Below, one piece after another: positions 53,000-62,133 of a DNA stretch of 64,000 nucleotides. The first letter of the stretch is position 1. Each line of letters opens with the position of its first letter. Source of the stretch: Bacteroidales bacterium (GTDB lineage Bacteria > Bacteroidota > Bacteroidia > Bacteroidales > F082); the NCBI GenBank assembly GCA_024400425.1, contig JAKSMV010000007.1, positions 51,405 to 115,404 on the forward strand. Direction: 5' to 3'. The position numbers and the translations under genes are program-made. The notes beneath the pieces are model-generated. The model was not told where the DNA came from and searched no databases. It saw only the letters and a program-made list of their open reading frames with translations.

Positions 53000-54103
53000 A
53001 TGAAACAAGCTTTTAATTTCAACGCAGGTCCTTGCGTTCTTCCAAAAGAAGCAGTTGAATCAACGATCGCTGCTATCCGTGATTTCGACAACACCGGTAT
53101 CGGTTTGATGGAAATTTCGCACCGCACTCCAGGTTGGGAGCGCACAATGGCTGAAACCCGCCAACTGTGGCGCGAGCTTCTCAACATCCCAGCTGAATAC
53201 GAAATCCTGTTCCTCGGTGGTGGTGCCAGCACCCAGTTCTTCACCGTTCCAGCTAACTTGCTGAAGACCAAGGCTGCTTACCTGCAGACCGGCGTTTGGG
53301 CAAAGAAGGCTGCCAAGGAAGCCAAGTTGTTCGGTAAGACCGAAATCGTTGCTTCATCAGAAGACAAAACTTACACCTACATTCCTAAAGGCTACACCAT
53401 TCCTACGGATGCCGACTACTTCCACATCACAACCAACAACACCATCTACGGTACTGAAATCAAGTACGATATGGACTGCCCTATCATGCTCGTCGCTGAT
53501 ATGTCATCCGATATCATGAGCCGTCCAGTCGATGTCACCAAGTATGGCCTCATCTACGGTGGTGCACAAAAGAACGTCGGTCCTGCTGGCGTGACCTTCG
53601 TCATCGTCCGCAAAGACATCCTCGGCAACATTGGCGACCGTGCCTATATGAACCCACTGCCAACCATGGTTGACTACCGCACTCACGCTGCCGAAGAAGA
53701 CAAGAACATCTCCATGTTCAACACTCCTCCTGTACTTCCAATCTTCGTCATGCACGAAACCCTGACCTGGGTGAAGAACCTCGGTGGTGTTGAAGCCATG
53801 AACAAGATCAACCAAAAGAAGTCAGCCATGCTGTACGAAGAAATCGACCGCAACAGCATGTTCCGTGGCACCGTCGAATGCAAGGAAGACCGTTCTATCA
53901 TGAACCACTGCTGGGTCATGGCTGAAGGCCGCGAAGACCTGCAAGACGCTTTCATGGCATTCGCCAAGGAACGCGGCATGGTCGGCATCAAGGGTCACCG
54001 TTCAGTCGGTGGTTTCCGCGCCAGCCTCTACAACGCTTGCCCAGTCGAAGCCGTCGAAGCTCTCGTCCAGTGCATGCAAGACTTTGAAAAAGCTCACAAA
54101 TAA
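53000..54103 (+). CDS. serC: Phosphoserine aminotransferase
   Basis: 367 aa. A PLP-dependent class V aminotransferase converting 3-phosphohydroxypyruvate to phosphoserine; it can also act in pyridoxine synthesis. N-terminal [13 protein letters not shown], the PLP-lysine segment [12 protein letters not shown] and the C-terminal [18 protein letters not shown] are diagnostic. First gene of serC-serA, with strong codon bias suggesting high expression. serA starts 27 bp downstream. Confidence 0.97.
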   Translation: MKQAFNFNAGPCVLPKEAVESTIAAIRDFDNTGIGLMEISHRTPGWERTMAETRQLWRELLNIPAEYEILFLGGGASTQFFTVPANLLKTKAAYLQTGVWAKKAAKEAKLFGKTEIVASSEDKTYTYIPKGYTIPTDADYFHITTNNTIYGTEIKYDMDCPIMLVADMSSDIMSRPVDVTKYGLIYGGAQKNVGPAGVTFVIVRKDILGNIGDRAYMNPLPTMVDYRTHAAEEDKNISMFNTPPVLPIFVMHETLTWVKNLGGVEAMNKINQKKSAMLYEEIDRNSMFRGTVECKEDRSIMNHCWVMAEGREDLQDAFMAFAKERGMVGIKGHRSVGGFRASLYNACPVEAVEALVQCMQDFEKAHK

Positions 54104-54130
54104 TTGACAATTAAATCACAAATCAACAAC

Positions 54131-55051
54131 ATGAAAGTATTAGTTGCTACTGAAAAGCCTTTCGCAAAGGTTGCCGTTGACGGCATCCGCGAAGTCGTCG
54201 AAAAGAACGGCTATGAACTGGCTCTGTTAGAAAAATATACCGATGTCAACGACCTTTACGCAGCTGTTGCTGACGCCGACGCTATGATCGTCCGCTCCGA
54301 CAAGGTGACAAAGGAAGTCCTCGACCACGCTAAGAACCTCAAGATCGTCGTCCGCGCTGGTGCTGGTTACGACAACCTCGACCTCGAAGCTTGCACAGCT
54401 AAAGGTGTTGTCGCCATGAACACTCCAGGCCAGAACTCAAATGCAGTCGCTGAACTCGTTATGGGTATGCTCGTTTACTGCGTCCGTAACTTCTACAACG
54501 GCAAGTCAGGTTCTGAACTGATGGGCAAGAAACTCGGTCTGCTGGCTTACGGTAACGTGGGTCGCAACGTCGCTCGCATCGCTAAGGGCTTCGGCATGGA
54601 AGTCTATGCTTTCGACCAATTCCTGACCAAGGAACAAATCGAAGCCGACGGCATCGCTAAAGGTGCTGCAAGCCGCGACGCTCTCTTCGAGACCTGCGAC
54701 ATCGTTTCACTGCACATCCCTGCAACAGCTGAAACCAAGCTCAGCATCAACTACGACGTTGTCAACAAGATGCACAAAGGTGGCATCCTGGTCAACACCG
54801 CCCGTAAGGAAGTCATCGACGAAGCTGGTCTGCTGAAGCTGATGGCTGAACGCACCGACCTCAAGTACATCTGCGACGTCATGCCAGATGCCGATGCCGA
54901 ATTCAAGGCATTCGAAGGCCGTTACTTCGCTACACCTAAGAAGATGGGTGCCCAGACTGAAGAAGCCAACATCAACGCTGGTCTGGCTGCTGCCAACCAA
55001 ATCGCTGATTTCTTCAAGACTGGCAACAAGCGTTTCCAAGTGAACAAGTAA
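54131..55051 (+). CDS. serA: D-3-phosphoglycerate dehydrogenase, short form with Lys in place of catalytic His
   Basis: 306 aa, lacking ACT/regulatory domains (short, type III). It oxidises 3-phosphoglycerate in serine synthesis. The NAD-binding loop is AYGNVG (first Gly of GxGxxG replaced by Ala). The conserved Arg is in VNTARKEV. At the usual HIGAST position the sequence reads ATPKKMGAQTEEAN, with Lys instead of the catalytic His, as described for type IIIK enzymes of Entamoeba and related bacteria. Start MKVLVATEK is chosen over an ATG right after the serC stop. A strong terminator follows. Confidence 0.93.
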   Translation: MKVLVATEKPFAKVAVDGIREVVEKNGYELALLEKYTDVNDLYAAVADADAMIVRSDKVTKEVLDHAKNLKIVVRAGAGYDNLDLEACTAKGVVAMNTPGQNSNAVAELVMGMLVYCVRNFYNGKSGSELMGKKLGLLAYGNVGRNVARIAKGFGMEVYAFDQFLTKEQIEADGIAKGAASRDALFETCDIVSLHIPATAETKLSINYDVVNKMHKGGILVNTARKEVIDEAGLLKLMAERTDLKYICDVMPDADAEFKAFEGRYFATPKKMGAQTEEANINAGLAAANQIADFFKTGNKRFQVNK

Positions 55052-55068
55052 TCACCATTCCCACTAAT

Positions 55069-55101
55069 CACCATAGGGCGAAATGCCCTATGGTGTTTTT
55101 C
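55069..55101 (+). terminator. Terminator of serC-serA
   Basis: CACCATAGGGC (55069-55079), loop GAAAT, GCCCTATGGTG (55085-55095), then TTTTTC; 11-bp perfect stem. Confidence 0.93.
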
Positions 55102-55121
55102 TTTTCTCTAATCCTACCGAA

Positions 55122-55538
55122 ATGATTCCTGAAAACAACAAACCGACCACATTCTTCAAGTTCGAAAACCTCAGAATTTACTTTAAGGCCATCGACTTTG
55201 CCGATGCCATCATTGCATTGGCTTCCAACTACAACGACAACAACCAAACTGTCCAGCATTTCTTTAACAAGTTTGTTGACAATGCCCTTTGCATAGTCAG
55301 TTCCATTACCGATGGTTCTACAGGAAACAAGACACAATTCATCAACGAGCTTCAAAACACCAAGAAATTCATCCGCAGTTGCGTGATTTACAACACACTT
55401 GCACTAAAACGAGAATATATCGACGAGACGCAAGAAGCCGACATCCGCAACGAACTGATGGAACTCACAAAAATGGTCGGAGCACTTATCTCATCTTTGC
55501 AAAAACAAGAAAACAATCCGGAAGGAAACGACTGGTAA
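55122..55538 (+). CDS. Four-helix-bundle protein (23S rRNA-intervening-sequence protein family)
   Basis: 138 aa, all helical. The motif FFKFENLRIYFKAIDFADAI resembles the FxxLxVWxxA start of the four-helix-bundle family first found in 23S rRNA intervening sequences; here it is a free-standing gene as in many Bacteroidota. Start at 55122 is preferred over an earlier ATG that overlaps the serA terminator. It lies between serA and the DUF1015 gene. Function unknown; family members form pentamers that bind nucleic acid by proposal only. Confidence 0.75.
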   Translation: MIPENNKPTTFFKFENLRIYFKAIDFADAIIALASNYNDNNQTVQHFFNKFVDNALCIVSSITDGSTGNKTQFINELQNTKKFIRSCVIYNTLALKREYIDETQEADIRNELMELTKMVGALISSLQKQENNPEGNDW

Positions 55539-55592
55539 TCACACAGTCACTTAGTCACTAAGTCAAACAACAAGAAAACACAACAAACTACT

Positions 55593-56858
55593 ATGTCAGT
55601 TATCAAACCTTTCAAAGGATGGCGTCCTACTGAAGACATCGTCCTTCAACTCGCATCCCGTCCATACGACGTGCTGAACACCGAAGAAGCACGCAAAGAA
55701 TGCGAAGGCAATCCATACAGCCTCCTCCACGTGACCAAGGCCGAAATCGACCTCCCAGAAGGCCACAAGGACAGCGACCTCGAAACCTACATCAAGGTTG
55801 TCGAGAACTTCAACGCTTTCAAAGACTATGGCTGGCTCGTTCAAGACAAGGAAGAAAAGCTCTACATCTATGCACAAAGCATGAACCCAACCGAAGCCAA
55901 CGCCCATTGGCAATATGGCATCGTGGCTTGCGCATGGAGCGAAGACTACGTCAACAAAGTCATCAAGAAGCATGAACTCACCCGCAAGGACAAGGAAGAA
56001 GACCGCATGAAGCACGTGCGTCTCACCAACGCTAACGTCGAACCAGTGTTCTTCGCCTACCCTGCCGTCGCCGAAATCGACAGCATCGTCAGCAAAATTA
56101 CTGCTCAGAAGCCTATCTACGACTTCATCGCCAAGGAAGACGGCTTCGGCCATCGTTTCTGGGTCATCGACGACAAGGCTACCATCGCTCGCTTGGTTGA
56201 ACTCTTCGCAAAAGACGTTCCTGCCATGTACATCGCCGATGGTCACCACCGTAGCGCTGCCGCTGCTCTCGTTGGCCAAGAAAAGAAGGAACACAACCCT
56301 CACCACACCGGCAAGGAAGAATACAACTTCTTCATGACCGTCATCTTCCCTGACAACCAGCTGAAAGTCATCGACTACAACCGCGTTGTGAAAGACCTCA
56401 ACGGCCTCAGCAAAGAACAATTCATCGCTGCTCTGGGCAAGACCTACGTCATCGAAGACATGGGAACCGAAATCTACAAGCCTGCCAAGTTGCACGAACA
56501 CAGCATGTACCTCGATGGTCGTTGGTACAAGATGACTGCTAAGGAAGGCACTTACGACGACAACGACCCAATCGGCGTTCTCGACGTCAAGATTTTGAGT
56601 GACAATGTTTTGGACAACATCCTCGGCATTAAGGACCTCCGCACCGACAAGCGCATCGACTTCGTTGGCGGTATCCGCGGCTTGGGCGAACTGAAGCGTC
56701 GCGTCGATAACGGCGAAATGGCTGTTGCTTTTGCCATGTATCCAGTTTCGATGAAGCAAATCATCGACATCGCCGACAGCGGCAACATCATGCCTCCAAA
56801 GACCACCTGGTTCGAGCCTAAACTCCGTTCAGGTCTCGTCATCCACACCTTAGACTAA
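55593..56858 (+). CDS. DUF1015 family protein
   Basis: 421 aa, a complete DUF1015 protein. It starts with IKPFKGWRPTEDIVLQLASRPYDVLN, and the central YIADGHHRSAAAALV contains the family's DGHHR motif. No biochemical function is established to my knowledge. The DGHHR segment resembles the nucleotide-binding GxHR motif of ParB/sulfiredoxin/serine-kinase folds, and the gene follows serC-serA, so a link to serine metabolism is possible but inferred. Codon bias is as strong as in serC. A hairpin terminator follows at 56884. Confidence 0.85.
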   Translation: MSVIKPFKGWRPTEDIVLQLASRPYDVLNTEEARKECEGNPYSLLHVTKAEIDLPEGHKDSDLETYIKVVENFNAFKDYGWLVQDKEEKLYIYAQSMNPTEANAHWQYGIVACAWSEDYVNKVIKKHELTRKDKEEDRMKHVRLTNANVEPVFFAYPAVAEIDSIVSKITAQKPIYDFIAKEDGFGHRFWVIDDKATIARLVELFAKDVPAMYIADGHHRSAAAALVGQEKKEHNPHHTGKEEYNFFMTVIFPDNQLKVIDYNRVVKDLNGLSKEQFIAALGKTYVIEDMGTEIYKPAKLHEHSMYLDGRWYKMTAKEGTYDDNDPIGVLDVKILSDNVLDNILGIKDLRTDKRIDFVGGIRGLGELKRRVDNGEMAVAFAMYPVSMKQIIDIADSGNIMPPKTTWFEPKLRSGLVIHTLD

Positions 56859-56883
56859 TTATTAATAAGGTATATAAATGAAA

Positions 56884-56922
56884 AGCAGTTGCCGGGAAAC
56901 CGACAACTGCTTTTCCGTTTTG
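56884..56922 (+). terminator. Terminator of DUF1015 gene
   Basis: GCAGTTGCCGG, loop GAAA, CCGACAACTGC (one bulge), followed by TTTTCCGTTTT. It ends 13 bp before the convergent FKBP gene stop. Confidence 0.8.
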
Positions 56923-56934
56923 AAGGATTGGACT

Positions 56935-58269
56935 TTACTTCACGATTTCAACCAATTCAAGATCAATAACCATCGGTGAATAAGCAGGAAGCAATTCCTC
57001 GTCAATCACATATTCGCCGAAGGCCAGTTTTGAAGGTGAAATCAGGCGCACCTTGGCACCTTTGTTCATCGTCATCACAGCCTCCTCGATGGCAAGAATC
57101 ATTTCACCTTGACCAATCGTAAACGGCAAAGGTTCATAATCATAACTCGATTCAACGAAATCGCCTTTCAAGTTATGAATGATATAATGGACTTTTACCG
57201 TCTCGCCCCATTGAGCCATTTCGCCAGAACCTTCTTCCTCATTGATGATATAAAGACCTGATTCTGTTGGCGTTTCAGTAATGCCATTTTTCTCGACATA
57301 ATCCGAAATCATTGTCTCTTCAAGAGCCATCATACGCTCGGCTTCAGCCTGACGTTGCTTTTCTTGCTCTTCAATCTTCTTGTCATATTGCTCCTTGCTA
57401 AGAATCTCGTGAACCATAACCTTGGCTTTCAATGGAGTATAAGGCAAAATCATCTGCTCATATCCTGTGCTATCGAAGCCCAAAGCAGAAGGGATGATGA
57501 ATTGAATGGTTCCGCCTTTCGCAACCATTCCAAGGGTTTCGGTAAAGCCTTTGCAGATGAAAACTTCCTCTTTGTCGAAAGCAAGAGAACCGACTTGGAA
57601 ATCAACAGGTTCAACACCATAAGAGCACATGATAGTATCGTCGTCAAGCGTACTTAGGCAGAAATCGAAGTTTACGAATTCGTCCTTTTCCGCCACTCGG
57701 CCCTTCCCGCTTTGGCTCAAAACTATCAAACCGGATTCGGTAAGCCTACTATTCGGATCATTTCTGAATGGTTCAAGAATGTTTTGCTCTTCAGTTTTTA
57801 GGCTATCGAGCAAAGCTTTGTGCTCTGCCTCAATTTCATCGAATGGCTTGACCGAGATAAGTTTCAAATCATAATAAATCGGTTTTCCCACATATTCCGC
57901 AGGAGCTTCCATACCCATCATTGTCTGAAAAACGGAATCAGCCAAGACCGCCAGTCGAGCCGAATCGCCAACATGCATCATCAGCAAAGCATCCGACACA
58001 TCGCCAACGAAATCCGCTTCTTCAAGCTCGAAATAGATAGGTTGCTGCCCCGAGGTAGAAAACAACAGCGAATCGTCAAAATACTGAGCCATTCCAACTG
58101 TCACGCCATCATGGAGTCGTGGAGCGACTTCTGAATCGCCTTTGCTGTAGAACTTCATATAGGCTCCGTTTTCCATTTGGATAAACCCTGGGAAAACGGA
58201 GTCGTTATTGCATGAGCACAACAGCAAAGCAATTGCTGAAATGGCTATAAACTTTTGCAGTTTTATCAT
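56935..58269 (-). CDS. Lipoprotein with three FKBP-like domains (operon gene 5)
   Basis: 444 aa, lipobox LLCSC. Three FKBP-like units follow: about 30-155 (YFDDSLLFSTSG, degenerate), 185-290 (degenerate, lacks the GW/IPGW segment) and 325-444 (TVKVHYIIHNLKGDFVESS and FTIGQGEMILAIEEAVMTMNKG). A coiled-coil linker rich in Glu/Gln (KIEEQEKQRQAEAERMMALEE) joins units 2 and 3. Canonical active-site aromatic residues are mostly missing, so chaperone or binding roles seem more likely than proline isomerisation. Last gene of the nrnA operon, 3 bp from the next. Confidence 0.85.
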   Translation of the reverse strand: MIKLQKFIAISAIALLLCSCNNDSVFPGFIQMENGAYMKFYSKGDSEVAPRLHDGVTVGMAQYFDDSLLFSTSGQQPIYFELEEADFVGDVSDALLMMHVGDSARLAVLADSVFQTMMGMEAPAEYVGKPIYYDLKLISVKPFDEIEAEHKALLDSLKTEEQNILEPFRNDPNSRLTESGLIVLSQSGKGRVAEKDEFVNFDFCLSTLDDDTIMCSYGVEPVDFQVGSLAFDKEEVFICKGFTETLGMVAKGGTIQFIIPSALGFDSTGYEQMILPYTPLKAKVMVHEILSKEQYDKKIEEQEKQRQAEAERMMALEETMISDYVEKNGITETPTESGLYIINEEEGSGEMAQWGETVKVHYIIHNLKGDFVESSYDYEPLPFTIGQGEMILAIEEAVMTMNKGAKVRLISPSKLAFGEYVIDEELLPAYSPMVIDLELVEIVK

Positions 58270-58272
58270 AAA

Positions 58273-59142
58273 TTATTCGAAATCAACTAATTCAACTTCG
58301 AAAATCAAATTCGAGAATGCTGGAATTGGGCCAGCTTGACGTTCTCCGTAAGCCAACTTAGCAGGAACATAAAGAATGCCCTTCTCGCCTTTCGACATCA
58401 TAGCGACACCTTCATCCCAACCAGGAATGACATAACCCATGCCAAGAGGAAATTCAAAAGGTTCGCCACGGTCAACCGATGAATCGAATTTCGTACCGTC
58501 AAGCAACGTACCTGTGTAGTGAACCTTCACTTTCTTGCCAGCTTCAGGTTTAGCGCCATTGCCAGCTTGCGTGCAAACATAAATCAATCCCGATTCGGTT
58601 GGAGTAGCTTCAATGTTGTTTTCGGCAAGATAAGCGCGAAGCGTTTCGTCTGCTGCAGCAAACTTTTCGTCCATTGCAGCCTGAATTCTTGCATTCACTT
58701 CTTCTTCTGTCATGATGTCAACAAGTTTGACTTCCCAACGTATAATCGATGCAGAATCAACAAAATCAGGAACGATACGTGAATTGAACATCTTCAGAAA
58801 CACCGAATCAGCAGGCATGATCATCGACATGGAGTCGCCTTTGTGCATCATGGTAAAGCCTTCGTAAAGGTCACCTGCAAATGATGGTTCATGAACCAAG
58901 TCATAAACCGGTTCTGGAGCGTCTTTTGTAGAATACATCAAAGAATCATTCAGATAATAAGCCAGGTCAACTTCAACGACCTCACCTAATTGGGCTGTTG
59001 GACCATCGTTTTCGACCAAATACTTGTAATACAAACCGCTTTCAGTCATTTTGTAACCAGGATAAGCAGATTTTTCACACGATGTGGCACCAAATGCCAT
59101 CAGAAGACCGCATGCAGCGGCCATGAAATAAGTTTTCTTCAT
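58273..59142 (-). CDS. FKBP-type peptidyl-prolyl isomerase lipoprotein, two domains
   Basis: 289 aa, lipobox ATSC. The first FKBP-like unit (about 30-150) is degenerate. The second (about 180-289) is canonical: KVKVHYTGTLLDGTKFDSS, VIPGWDEGVAMMSKGEK, YGERQAGPIPAFSNLIFEVEL, with the active-site Tyr, Asp, Ile and Trp all kept. This is the copy most likely to be an active isomerase, acting in the periplasm on exported proteins. It shares the operon with three further FKBP lipoproteins. Confidence 0.92.
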   Translation of the reverse strand: MKKTYFMAAACGLLMAFGATSCEKSAYPGYKMTESGLYYKYLVENDGPTAQLGEVVEVDLAYYLNDSLMYSTKDAPEPVYDLVHEPSFAGDLYEGFTMMHKGDSMSMIMPADSVFLKMFNSRIVPDFVDSASIIRWEVKLVDIMTEEEVNARIQAAMDEKFAAADETLRAYLAENNIEATPTESGLIYVCTQAGNGAKPEAGKKVKVHYTGTLLDGTKFDSSVDRGEPFEFPLGMGYVIPGWDEGVAMMSKGEKGILYVPAKLAYGERQAGPIPAFSNLIFEVELVDFE

Positions 59143-59183
59143 TGTATTAGTAATTAAATTATTGAATTCCTTTTTGTTTGTTG

Positions 59184-60512
59184 TTATTTCTTTTCAGTTT
59201 CAACAATATCAAGCACTTCAATATTGAATATGATATTGCTAAAAGCAGGAATGTTATTGTAAGGATTTGCGCCATAAGCCAGATAGTAAGGCAACACGAA
59301 AGTCGCCTTGTCACCAATGGTCATCATGCCCACGCCTTCCTTGAAGCCAGCCAGCACTTGCGTCTCGCCATACGTAATTTCGTATGAACCACCAAGTTGC
59401 TCCGTCGAGCCAAGTTCTGGTCCATCCAAGACCTTTGCGTCAAACTTCATCTTGACAACGGAACCTGCCGAAGGCACCTTGCCATTGTTTTCCTTTTCAA
59501 ACTTGTAATACAAGCCCGAAGCCGTGCGTTTTTCAAAGCCATTTTCCTTCACATAACGTTCCAAAGATGCTTCCGAATTGGCCTTCATCTTTGCAATTTC
59601 CTCTTTCTCAATGGCTTTTTGTTCTTCAACAGTGATAATCTTATTCAAGGTAATGTCATATACCAGATTTGAGAAAGCTGGCATTCCAAACACTGCCTTG
59701 TCGTCGTAAGCCATCGAAAAAGGAATGATGGCACGCACCTTTTCGCCAAGATGCATCGTTGGGAGCACTTCTTCCCAGCCAGGAATCGCATAACCATCAC
59801 CTAAAACGAAGGAGAACACCTCGTCATACTTTGATGAAGAGCCAACCAGCTCGCCTTCCAGAGTATAGACATCATAATCTACTTCTACCTTTTCGCCTTT
59901 CACTGGGCAACGGCCTTTGCCATTCTTGATTGGAACAATATAAATTCCTGATTCAGTAGGTTTTACACTAATTCCATTCTCAGCAATGTAAACAGCCAAA
60001 GCCTCTGTCGATTTCTTTGCTTGCTCTGCTTTCATCTTCTCAATCTCGGCCTTGTAAACATCTTCCGCCTTCACTTCCAGCAACTTAATCTCATAGCGGA
60101 AATAGTCGTCAGCAGCAATTCCAACCTGATTCGGGTCTTGATGATAATAAACAGTAGCGATGGAATCGGCCTTGATGTAGAATGAAGCTGAATCACCTTC
60201 ATGCATCATGGCATAGGCAGCCTGCAAATCGCCAGGGAAATGGGGCTCGGCAAGTTGAATCATCGCAACGCCTTTGGTTTCAGCCCAATCATAGAACAAC
60301 GAATCATGTAAATAGCAAAGCATTTGGACCTTCAGGTAATCAGTCTTTTGAGGAGCCTTAGCCGTCACGTCTTGATTAATGAACTGATAATACAAGCCAT
60401 CTTCAGTTTGCTTGTAGCCAGAGAATCGTTTCGAACCTTTGTCGTTGCATGAAACAAAAAACAGCATGGCAGTCATGCACAGTGCCGTTAAAAATAAACA
60501 TTTTCTTTTCAT
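59184..60512 (-). CDS. Lipoprotein with three FKBP-like domains (operon gene 3)
   Basis: 442 aa, lipobox FFVSC. Units lie at about 30-155 (degenerate), 190-300 (VEVDYDVYTLEGELVGSS, AIPGWEEVLPTMHLGEK, AFSNLVYDITL) and 330-440 (VKMKFDAKVLDG, VLAGFKEGVGMMTIGDK, PAFSNIIFNIEVLDI). The middle unit keeps IPGW; the third has LAGF. Lys-rich helical linkers (EIEKMKAEQAKKST) separate the units, a layout like a trigger-factor-type clamp made from FKBP folds. Part of the nrnA operon. Confidence 0.87.
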   Translation of the reverse strand: MKRKCLFLTALCMTAMLFFVSCNDKGSKRFSGYKQTEDGLYYQFINQDVTAKAPQKTDYLKVQMLCYLHDSLFYDWAETKGVAMIQLAEPHFPGDLQAAYAMMHEGDSASFYIKADSIATVYYHQDPNQVGIAADDYFRYEIKLLEVKAEDVYKAEIEKMKAEQAKKSTEALAVYIAENGISVKPTESGIYIVPIKNGKGRCPVKGEKVEVDYDVYTLEGELVGSSSKYDEVFSFVLGDGYAIPGWEEVLPTMHLGEKVRAIIPFSMAYDDKAVFGMPAFSNLVYDITLNKIITVEEQKAIEKEEIAKMKANSEASLERYVKENGFEKRTASGLYYKFEKENNGKVPSAGSVVKMKFDAKVLDGPELGSTEQLGGSYEITYGETQVLAGFKEGVGMMTIGDKATFVLPYYLAYGANPYNNIPAFSNIIFNIEVLDIVETEKK

Positions 60513-60515
60513 AAG

Positions 60516-61046
60516 TTATTGAATATCTTTAATTTTTATCGTATAAACCAAAGTTGCATACTCGGGAATCCTATTGTCGTCGCCATGAAGTCCATATGCC
60601 AAATGGAATGGAATAATAACCTTTCCGTAATCGCCAAGGTGAAAATACGACATAGCTTCATCCAAGCCCGACTCGACAGTTCCACTACCAACCTCAAAAA
60701 TCTTAACTCCGTCATTTTCTGACGAATAAATCAAATCACCGGAAATGGAATGCAATTCATAATCCATGGTAACAGTTTGCCCGACCTCGATGGACTTGTC
60801 CGAACCTTGCTTGATGATTTGATAACGCAAGCCAGTACCAGTTTGTGTCATTTCCAATCCGTGGCGCGAAATATAATTCTTAATATCCTCTTCTTCTTCA
60901 TTCAAGAGATAGCGGTTTGCAGTTTCCATACTGCTTTTCATTTCATTGACAGAAATCTCAGGCTGTGTCTTAGGTTTCTCCTTACACGACCCAAACAACG
61001 ACAAGGTAATGATTACCAAAAATATGCGATATATTTTCATTGTCAT
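60516..61046 (-). CDS. Small FKBP-type lipoprotein (GldI-like)
   Basis: 176 aa, lipobox LFGSC. One FKBP domain (about 85-176): VTMDYELHSISGDLIYSS, VESGLDEAMSYFHLGDYGK, AYGLHGDDNRIPEYATLVYTI. The position next to a DHH phosphoesterase gene and the size recall GldI, a gliding/T9SS-associated lipoprotein of Flavobacterium, but this window lacks other gld genes. ATG is 61046, overlapping the nrnA stop (ATGA), or 61040. Confidence 0.82.
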   Translation of the reverse strand: MTMKIYRIFLVIITLSLFGSCKEKPKTQPEISVNEMKSSMETANRYLLNEEEEDIKNYISRHGLEMTQTGTGLRYQIIKQGSDKSIEVGQTVTMDYELHSISGDLIYSSENDGVKIFEVGSGTVESGLDEAMSYFHLGDYGKVIIPFHLAYGLHGDDNRIPEYATLVYTIKIKDIQ

Positions 61047-62056
61047 TTCTTCAGCAATTCCTTATACTCCGGTAAAACCGACTTCAATTTTTCCACTGTT
61101 TCTTCAAGTGTGTCGGTCGTGGTTCCTCCCGCTGCATTAGTGTGTCCACCACCCCTGAAATGCTTGTTTGCCAATTCATGAACCGAGAAGTCGCCTTTCG
61201 ACCTAAACGACAATCGAATCTGTTCTTGACGCTCGGTCACAAGAACCGACATCCTGATTTTATCAAGCGACAATGGATAGTTTACAATCCCTTCCGTATC
61301 ACCCACTTGATAGTTAAAACTATCCAACTCACTCTTACTCAATGAGATGATTGCAGTTGAATATTCATCCAGAATCTCCATCTTATTGATGGAATAGCCC
61401 AACAAGCGCAAACGGCTTTCCGAGAAAGTATCGTAAACAAGTTGATGAATCTGATTGTAGGAAATCGAAGTCTTGACCAACTGGCTGCAGATCTCAAAAG
61501 TACGCGGATGGAAAATAGAATGTGCAAATGCACCAGTATCCGTCATAATGCCTACCAAAAGATTGGTTGCAATATCTTGTTCAACTTCCTCATTTTCATA
61601 ATGGAAGATGATTTCTGCCACTAGTTCCGAAGCACTCGAAACCTCAGTTTCTGACAATGCACAGCAAAATTGCGACAATTCTGGGTCACGATGATGATCC
61701 ACTAAAACACGTGGGCAACGCGTTTTCCCAATTTCGTTATGCAGCAATCCGCATCTCGACAACGAATTGAAATCCAACATTATAATGTAGTCAGCAGATT
61801 GAATCGCATTTCGACTCGCCTCAATATCATTTTCGAATACCAGAATATCTTGCGCCCCAGGCATCCATGCCAAGAAACTCGGGAAAGCATTCGGAGCAAT
61901 GGAAACCACCTCATGTCCTCGCCTTCTCAAGAACGACGACATTGCCAAAACCGAACCAATAGCATCACCATCTGGGTTAACATGGCAGACAATGACGAAC
62001 TTTCTATGTTCTTGAATTACAGCGTCAAACTTATCGAAAAATAAATCAAATTGCAT
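61043..62056 (-). CDS. nrnA: DHH-family phosphoesterase, NrnA-type oligoribonuclease/pAp phosphatase
   Basis: 337 aa. The DHH domain shows HVNPDGDAIGS (metal-binding His and Asp), MLDFN and VLVDHHRDP; the C-terminal DHHA1 domain has the GGGHTNAAGG substrate-binding motif. NrnA degrades short oligoribonucleotides and dephosphorylates pAp or c-di-nucleotide products. The start at 62056 (MQFDLFFDKF) is after the -7 box, whereas the longer frame to 62113 starts before it. It heads an operon with four FKBP lipoproteins. Confidence 0.93.
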   Translation of the reverse strand: MQFDLFFDKFDAVIQEHRKFVIVCHVNPDGDAIGSVLAMSSFLRRRGHEVVSIAPNAFPSFLAWMPGAQDILVFENDIEASRNAIQSADYIIMLDFNSLSRCGLLHNEIGKTRCPRVLVDHHRDPELSQFCCALSETEVSSASELVAEIIFHYENEEVEQDIATNLLVGIMTDTGAFAHSIFHPRTFEICSQLVKTSISYNQIHQLVYDTFSESRLRLLGYSINKMEILDEYSTAIISLSKSELDSFNYQVGDTEGIVNYPLSLDKIRMSVLVTERQEQIRLSFRSKGDFSVHELANKHFRGGGHTNAAGGTTTDTLEETVEKLKSVLPEYKELLKK

Positions 62057-62073
62057 AACGTTCAAATAAGGTG

Positions 62074-62081
62074 CAAAAATA
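62074..62081 (-). promoter_or_regulatory. -7 promoter element of nrnA-FKBP operon
   Basis: Reads TATTTTTG on the minus strand, 17 bp upstream of the nrnA ATG. It is the only clear promoter for the five-gene unit. Confidence 0.65.
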
Positions 62082-62133
62082 CATAATTTCTGAATTGAAA
62101 TCCATTCATACACCTTATTTATATATACGAAAG

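Noticed and set aside
55596..56759. A 387-codon open frame antisense to the DUF1015 gene
   Set aside because: The plus-strand gene has a recognisable family match and strong codon bias; the reverse frame is a byproduct of that bias (GAC/AAC/AAG codons leave few reverse stops) and has no promoter or known domain.
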